A DNA stretch of 64,000 bases from Sphaerisporangium fuscum. Lineage in GTDB: Bacteria; Actinomycetota; Actinomycetes; Streptosporangiales; Streptosporangiaceae. Shown here piece after piece: positions 59,321-64,000 of this stretch. Below the pieces are notes generated by a model. The model was not told where the DNA came from and did not search any database. It saw nothing but the letters and a program-made list of their open reading frames with translations. The DNA is taken from NCBI RefSeq assembly GCF_018531465.1, contig NZ_JAHDTF010000016.1, forward strand, positions 124,001-188,000, read 5' to 3'. A program made the position numbers and the translations under genes. Positions within the stretch are counted from its first letter, which is position 1, and every line of letters starts with the position of its first letter.

Positions 59321-61420
59321 ATGAGCGCCGAAACCTCCGTGCCCCGTCCCCGGGAGTCGGGTGTGGACATCTCAGACCCCGCCCTGTTCCAGAGCCTGCT
59401 GGCGGAGGCGCCGTTCGCCTTCGCGTTCTTCGACGCGGCGGGCAGGTTCCGCCGGGTCAACCAGAGCTTCGCCGATGTCAGCGGCGTGGCCGCCGACGAG
59501 CACGTCGGCCACACGGCGTCCGAGATCCTCTCCGCCGACCTCTCGGCCCTGGTCGACGCCGCCCTGCGCACGGTCGTCGAGGAGCACCGGGCCGTCGCCA
59601 ACGGCGACCAGCGCTACCGCACCATGTCCGCCACCGGCGAGCTGCGGCACTGGAGCCTGTCCTTCTTCCCGATCCACGGTGAAAAGGGCTCGGTCGCCGG
59701 GGTCGCCCTGTTCGGCGTCGACGTGACCGAGCGCCAGCTCGCCGAGGAGGAGCTGCGCCGCAGCGAGGAGCGCTACCGCTCGCTGGTCGAGTCGCAGCAG
59801 CAGTTGGTGTGGATCACCTCGCCCACCGGCGCGGTGATCGAGGACGCCCCGCAGTGGCGCGCCATCACCGGCCAGAGCCTCGAAGAGTACCTCGCCTACG
59901 GCTGGCTGGAGGTCGTGCACCCCGACGACCGCCCCTCCGCGGAGGAGGCCTGGCGTGAGGCCCTGCGCGGGCGCACGCTGTTCGAGTGGAGCTATCGCGT
60001 CCGCACCCGGGCAAGCGGTTACCGCCACTTCGAGGTGCGGGCCGTGCCGATCATCCGGCACGGGCGGGTCGTCGAGTGGGTGGGCGCCAACAGCGACGTC
60101 ACGCCGCAGCGTGAGGCCGAGGAGATGCGCGGGCGCCTCACCGACCAGCTCGGCGCCGCGGCCCTGCGCACGGCGAGGCTCCAGGGCGCGACGGCGCAGC
60201 TCGCCGAGGCCCTCACGGTCGAGCAGGTCGTCCAGGTGATCATCGACGTCGGACGCACCGCCCTGGCCGCCGACAGGTCCGCCGTGGCGCTGCTCGACAC
60301 CGACCTGGCCGCGCTGAGGCTCACCAGCAACGGCAGCATGCCCGACATCCCGGGCGTCCTGGGCGATGAGATCCCTCTCTCGCAGACGAGCCTGATGACC
60401 ATGGCGGTCAACAGCCGCCGGCCGGTGTTCGCCGAGTCGCCCGAGAGCCTGAAGGACCAGCTGGTGGAGGCCGGCGCCGACGGGGCCGAGATCGACGGTT
60501 TCCTCGCCCAGAGCGACGAGAAGGCCTGGGTGGGCCTGCCGCTGCTCGCCGCGGGACGGGCCCTCGGCGCGCTCCGGTTCGCCTTCACCCGGCCGCAGAA
60601 GATCTCCCAGGAGGACGGCGTCTTCCTGGAGGCCCTCGCAGGGCAGTGTGCCCTGGCGGTGGAGCGGGCCACGCTCTTCGAGCGCGAGCACCGCACCGCC
60701 GAGACGCTCCAGCGCAGCCTGCTGCCCGACCGCCTGCCGGTGATCCCCGGCCTGGTGCTGGCCCAGCGCTTCCGCTCCGGCAGCCGTCACGTGCAGGTCG
60801 GCGGCGACTGGTACGACGCGTTCGTCCTGCAGGACGCCCGGGTGGCGGCCGTGGTCGGCGACGTGATGGGCAAGGGCGTGAAGGCCGCCGCGGGCATGGG
60901 CCGCATCCGCAACGCCATGCGCGCCCTGGCCCTGACCAACCCGCCGCCCGCCGCCGTGCTCACCGGCCTCGACCGGGTGTTCGACGCCACCGAGGAGGAA
61001 GAGCAGGTCACGACCCTGGCCTACATGGTCGTCGAGCCCGGCACCGGCGAGGGCACCCTCGCGCTGGCCGGTCACCCGCCGCCTCTGCTGGTCTCCCCGC
61101 AGGGCACGGCGGTCCTGTCGGAGGGCGAGCCGGGCACTCCGCTCGGCTGGCCGACCACCCGCAAGCAGTTCCGGTTCTGCGTCCCGCCGGGTCACACCGC
61201 GGTCCTGTACTCCGACGGGCTCGTCGAGAACCGCAAGCGCGGTCTGGACGCCGGACTCGCAGATCTTTGTTCTGTCGTGGGCGAGGCACCGCCCGAAGTC
61301 CTAGGAAATCCGCATATGTTGCTTGACTTCTTGGTAGATCGCATGCTGGCGGGGTATGAGCAGGATGATGACGTCACAGTGCTCGCCGTCCACGTGCCGG
61401 CCGCCACAAAGAGTGACTGA
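59321..61420 (+). CDS. PAS-PAS-GAF-SpoIIE (PP2C) phosphatase
   Basis: A 699-residue cytosolic signalling protein. PAS 1 (about 20-135) starts ALFQSLLAEAPFAFAFFDAAGRFRRVNQSF. PAS 2 (about 145-265) contains EERYRSLVESQQQLVWITSPTG. A GAF domain (about 285-450) follows. The C-terminal SpoIIE domain has DRLPVIPGLVLAQRFRSGSRHVQVGGDWYD, VVGDVMGKG and AVLYSDGLVENR, with the metal-binding Asp residues present. Such proteins dephosphorylate anti-sigma-factor antagonists to release alternative sigma factors. The ATG at 59321 follows GGAGG. No antagonist or anti-sigma gene is adjacent; the principal sigma gene is 238 nt downstream. Confidence 0.92.
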   Translation: MSAETSVPRPRESGVDISDPALFQSLLAEAPFAFAFFDAAGRFRRVNQSFADVSGVAADEHVGHTASEILSADLSALVDAALRTVVEEHRAVANGDQRYRTMSATGELRHWSLSFFPIHGEKGSVAGVALFGVDVTERQLAEEELRRSEERYRSLVESQQQLVWITSPTGAVIEDAPQWRAITGQSLEEYLAYGWLEVVHPDDRPSAEEAWREALRGRTLFEWSYRVRTRASGYRHFEVRAVPIIRHGRVVEWVGANSDVTPQREAEEMRGRLTDQLGAAALRTARLQGATAQLAEALTVEQVVQVIIDVGRTALAADRSAVALLDTDLAALRLTSNGSMPDIPGVLGDEIPLSQTSLMTMAVNSRRPVFAESPESLKDQLVEAGADGAEIDGFLAQSDEKAWVGLPLLAAGRALGALRFAFTRPQKISQEDGVFLEALAGQCALAVERATLFEREHRTAETLQRSLLPDRLPVIPGLVLAQRFRSGSRHVQVGGDWYDAFVLQDARVAAVVGDVMGKGVKAAAGMGRIRNAMRALALTNPPPAAVLTGLDRVFDATEEEEQVTTLAYMVVEPGTGEGTLALAGHPPPLLVSPQGTAVLSEGEPGTPLGWPTTRKQFRFCVPPGHTAVLYSDGLVENRKRGLDAGLADLCSVVGEAPPEVLGNPHMLLDFLVDRMLAGYEQDDDVTVLAVHVPAATKSD

Positions 61421-61658
61421 ATGAAACAGTCATAAGGGTTGCTTTCGGGTATCGGTGACCCGCTTCCGTACGCACTACTGTTCCGGTCGGCCTAGGGTGG
61501 AGTGCAACCGCTGTGAGGCGGCCGTACGGAGCGCGGGGTCATGCCACAATGCTGGGCAGGTACGTCGCGGTTCGCACGGCCCACCACCGAAAAGAAGCAA
61601 GCGCCCCTAGCGGGCACACTGGGTCCATTCTCACCATGCGTTCGTTCGAGAGGTGTTC

Positions 61659-63359
61659 GTGTCGCCTGCAAGTTCGACTCGCTCGAAGCCGTCTGAGCTG
61701 AACGAGCCCGTCATTCAGCGGCTCATCGAGCGTGGGCGCTCGCAGGGTTTCCTCGAGTCTGAGGATGTCCGCAAGGCCTTTGAAGAGGCGGACATCCCGA
61801 TGTCGCACGCCGCTGTGTTCCTGAGGAACCTCAGCAAGGAGGGTGTGACCGTCGTGGTGACCGCTGCGGACTCGGCGGCGCCCAAGAGGTCTCGTGGCCC
61901 GGCCAAGCGTCGCACCGCCGCCCCCGTCAAGAAGACAAAGACCGCCACCGCGGCGGCCAAGGAGCAGCCCGAAACCGTCACGGCCGTGGTGAGCGGTGCC
62001 GGGGGAGAGGCCGCGGCGCCGGCGCAGAAGCCGGACGCCAAGAAGCCCGTGGCCAAGAAGGCCGCGCCGGCGAAGAAGGCCGCCCCAGCCCCTGACGCTC
62101 CCACCAAGGTCGCAACCCCTGCAGCCCTCGCCAAGAAGGCCAAGCCGGAGGTCGCCGTGCCAGCGTCGCCGTCACCGAAGATCGAAACCAAGCCCAAGAT
62201 CTCCTCCGAGGACGACGAGGAGCTCGAGCTCGAGGGCGACCTCGAACTCGAGGACTTCGACATCGAGGGCGACCTCGAGGCCGAGACCGACGACACCGAC
62301 ACCGAGGTCGAGGCCGAGGTCGAGGTGGAGATCGAGGCCGAGACCGAGGACGAGCCGAAGGCCGTCGTGGTCCAGAGCGACGACGAGGTCCTGATCCTCT
62401 CCGACGACGACGATGACGCGCCCGTCGCGCAGGTCGCCGCCGCGGGCGCCACCGCCGACCCCGTCAAGGACTATCTCAAGCAGATCGGCAAGGTCCCCCT
62501 GCTCAACGCCGAGCAGGAGGTCGAGCTGGCCAAGCGCATCGAGGCCGGCCTGTTCGCCGAGGAGCAGCTGGCCAACGACGGCGAGCGGCTCCCGGTCGAC
62601 GTCCGCGCCGAGCTCGAGTGGATCGCCGAGGACGGCCGCCGCGCCAAGAACCACCTGCTGGAGGCCAACCTCCGTCTGGTGGTCTCGCTGGCCAAGCGCT
62701 ACACCGGCCGCGGCATGCTCTTCCTCGACCTGATCCAGGAGGGCAACCTCGGCCTGATCCGTGCGGTCGAGAAGTTCGACTACACCAAGGGTTACAAGTT
62801 CTCCACCTACGCCACGTGGTGGATCCGCCAGGCGATCACCCGAGCCATGGCCGACCAGGCGCGCACCATCCGCATCCCGGTCCACATGGTCGAAGTGATC
62901 AACAAGCTGGCCCGGGTCCAGCGGCAGATGCTGCAGGACCTCGGCCGTGAGCCCACCCCCGAAGAGCTGGCCCGCGAGCTCGACATGACCCCCGAGAAGG
63001 TCGTCGAGGTCCAGAAGTACGGCCGGGAGCCGATCTCCCTGCACACCCCCCTCGGCGAGGAGGGCGACAGCGAGTTCGGTGACCTGATCGAGGACTCCGA
63101 GGCCATCGTCCCGGCCGACGCGGTCAGCTTCACCCTCCTCCAGGAGCAGCTCCACTCCGTGCTCGACACCCTCTCTGAGCGCGAGGCGGGCGTGGTGTCC
63201 ATGCGCTTCGGCCTGACCGACGGCCAGCCGAAGACGCTCGACGAGATCGGCAAGGTCTACGGCGTGACGCGCGAGCGCATCCGCCAGATCGAGTCCAAGA
63301 CCATGTCGAAGCTGCGGCACCCGTCCCGTTCCCAGGTGCTGCGCGACTACCTCGACTGA
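61659..63359 (+). CDS. sigA: Principal RNA polymerase sigma factor (SigA/HrdB)
   Basis: A 566-residue primary sigma factor. The GTG at 61659 follows GAGAGG. Region 1.1 (PVIQRLIERGRSQGFLESEDV) is followed by an extension rich in Lys, Ala and Pro (about 75-175), then an acidic tract (about 185-255), as in actinomycete HrdB proteins. Region 1.2 starts DPVKDYLKQIGKVPLLNAEQE. Region 2 has the -10 recognition helix KFSTYATWWIRQAITRA. Region 4 carries the -35 helix-turn-helix GVTRERIRQIESKTMSKLRH. It directs housekeeping transcription. Two strong hairpins follow. Confidence 0.97.
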   Translation: MSPASSTRSKPSELNEPVIQRLIERGRSQGFLESEDVRKAFEEADIPMSHAAVFLRNLSKEGVTVVVTAADSAAPKRSRGPAKRRTAAPVKKTKTATAAAKEQPETVTAVVSGAGGEAAAPAQKPDAKKPVAKKAAPAKKAAPAPDAPTKVATPAALAKKAKPEVAVPASPSPKIETKPKISSEDDEELELEGDLELEDFDIEGDLEAETDDTDTEVEAEVEVEIEAETEDEPKAVVVQSDDEVLILSDDDDDAPVAQVAAAGATADPVKDYLKQIGKVPLLNAEQEVELAKRIEAGLFAEEQLANDGERLPVDVRAELEWIAEDGRRAKNHLLEANLRLVVSLAKRYTGRGMLFLDLIQEGNLGLIRAVEKFDYTKGYKFSTYATWWIRQAITRAMADQARTIRIPVHMVEVINKLARVQRQMLQDLGREPTPEELARELDMTPEKVVEVQKYGREPISLHTPLGEEGDSEFGDLIEDSEAIVPADAVSFTLLQEQLHSVLDTLSEREAGVVSMRFGLTDGQPKTLDEIGKVYGVTRERIRQIESKTMSKLRHPSRSQVLRDYLD

Positions 63360-63366
63360 CGACCGC

Positions 63367-63471
63367 CGGCTCCCGTCTCCTCGCTGGAGGCGGGAGCCGC
63401 GCGTCCGTGCGGGGCGACCCCAGGTCCGCCTGTGTGAGAACCCTTCCCGGTGATCTCCGGGAAGGGTTCTC
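63367..63471. terminator. Double hairpin after sigma factor gene
   Basis: Hairpin 1 (63367-63399) pairs CGGCTCCCG with CGGGAGCCG, extended by CTCC/GGAG around a 5-nt loop. Hairpin 2 (63436-63471) is a perfect 15-bp stem, GAGAACCCTTCCCGG with CCGGGAAGGGTTCTC, and a 6-nt loop. They lie between convergent genes and probably end both. Confidence 0.8.
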
Positions 63472-63515
63472 GCGTGCCCGGCTCGCTGTGAATGCGATTA
63501 CGAACCGGTAAAGAA

Positions 63516-64000
63516 TTACGAACGCACGACCACGTCGAGCACCCACGGCCTGCCCTCGCGGGGCGGCGGGCCGAGCTCGGCGACATGACCGAGATCACCC
63601 AGCAGCTCCGCCAGCTCCCGCGGCCCGGCGGGCTCGGCGCCCGACTCCGCCAGCGAGCGGGCCACCGCGCCGCGCGTCGCCTTGGCCATGTGACTGACCA
63701 CCGTGCGCGAGCCGCCGGTCTCCCTGAGCACACGCACCGTGACGGCGCGGGAGCCGGGCTGCCACGCCTGGGCGTAGGTGGACGACCGGAGATCCACCAC
63801 CGGCCCGGCCTCCGCCTCCAGGGCCTCCCTGAGGAAGGGCCTCCAGTGCGCGGCCAGATTGCCGAGCGGCGGAAGTCTCACGCCCATCGACAGGCGATAC
63901 GGGGGCACCGGGTCCGACAGGCGCAGCGCGCCCCACAGGCCCGAGAACACGACCATGGAACGCTCCGCACGCCGCCGTGCTCCGGCCTCCAGCGTGGCGA
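63516..64000 (-). CDS. yaaA: YaaA/DUF328 peroxide-response protein, C-terminal part (cut by window edge)
   Basis: The C-terminal 161 residues of a YaaA-family protein; its N-terminus lies right of the window. Visible family blocks are SMVVFSGLWGALRLSDPVPPYRLSM, VVDLRSSTYAQAW and VSHMAKATRGAVAR. In E. coli YaaA lowers free iron and limits peroxide damage to DNA. An internal ATG at 63956 is not the start, because the homologous region continues upstream (ATLEAGARRRAERS). It converges on the sigma factor gene. Confidence 0.85.
   Translation of the reverse strand, partial: ATLEAGARRRAERSMVVFSGLWGALRLSDPVPPYRLSMGVRLPPLGNLAAHWRPFLREALEAEAGPVVDLRSSTYAQAWQPGSRAVTVRVLRETGGSRTVVSHMAKATRGAVARSLAESGAEPAGPRELAELLGDLGHVAELGPPPREGRPWVLDVVVRS

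Noticed and set aside
1..64000. CRISPR arrays, insertion sequences, tRNA or rRNA genes
   Set aside because: No regularly spaced repeats, transposase motifs, tRNA cloverleaf or rRNA sequence were recognised on reading; a tRNAscan or Rfam search was not possible here.

Overview
The window is chromosomal DNA from a high-GC actinomycete. The signs are heavy GC bias at third codon positions, many GTG and TTG starts, an XRE/DUF397 gene pair, several membrane-anchored Ser/Thr kinases, and a principal sigma factor with a Lys/Ala-rich then acidic N-terminal extension. A Streptosporangiales-type host (Nonomuraea or Microbispora like) is my inference; no rRNA, tRNA, CRISPR, transposase or phage gene was seen.

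Layout. 1-8400: an MFS exporter (cut by the window edge) divergent from an HxlR regulator, an MBL-fold hydrolase, a NarL-type two-component pair, an eight-helix membrane protein, a LysR regulator divergent from an MFS exporter, and a helical membrane protein of unknown function. 8400-10514: two very small ORFs and a membrane Ser/Thr kinase. 10530-21377: a sugar-utilisation locus, with a GH42 beta-galactosidase divergent from a GH31 alpha-xylosidase, a three-gene ABC sugar importer and a secreted GH3 enzyme. 21660-29625: an XRE/DUF397 pair, a TetR gene lacking its DNA-binding domain, a kinase and a predicted pseudokinase with beta-propeller-like ectodomains, an XRE/SDR divergent pair and a small zinc protein. 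29815-39119: a second sugar importer (LplABC type), divergent ROK regulator, an intracellular GH3 enzyme and its LacI regulator. 39215-45143: epoxide hydrolase, LtrA protein, RibD/DHFR-like reductase, DoxX and a 14-helix MFS exporter. 45360-49753: a TPR membrane protein followed by a membrane-anchored tandem CbbX-type AAA protein. 49919-55645: a complete peptide ABC importer. 55889-64000: PxpA, two uncharacterised proteins, a PAS-PAS-GAF-SpoIIE phosphatase, the principal sigma factor and a partial YaaA protein.

How it fits together. The two carbohydrate regions, about 20 kb apart, are joined by a shared operator. A dyad with the core TTCGT-N8-CAAACWAATTNG occurs twice between the GH42 and GH31 genes, overlapping both candidate -10 boxes, and once between the second importer and the ROK gene. 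This predicts that the ROK protein controls both regions. Alpha-xylosidase, beta-galactosidase and beta-glucosidase-type activities together fit breakdown of galactoxyloglucan oligosaccharides. A separate LacI regulator, translationally coupled to the intracellular GH3 gene, has three near-identical TCGAAGCGCTTCGA operators directly downstream of a candidate promoter.

The least familiar parts are the kinase/pseudokinase pair, the TPR plus tandem-AAA pair, the GH3 pair with a module inserted in the catalytic fold, and the tiny ORFs at 8510-8858.
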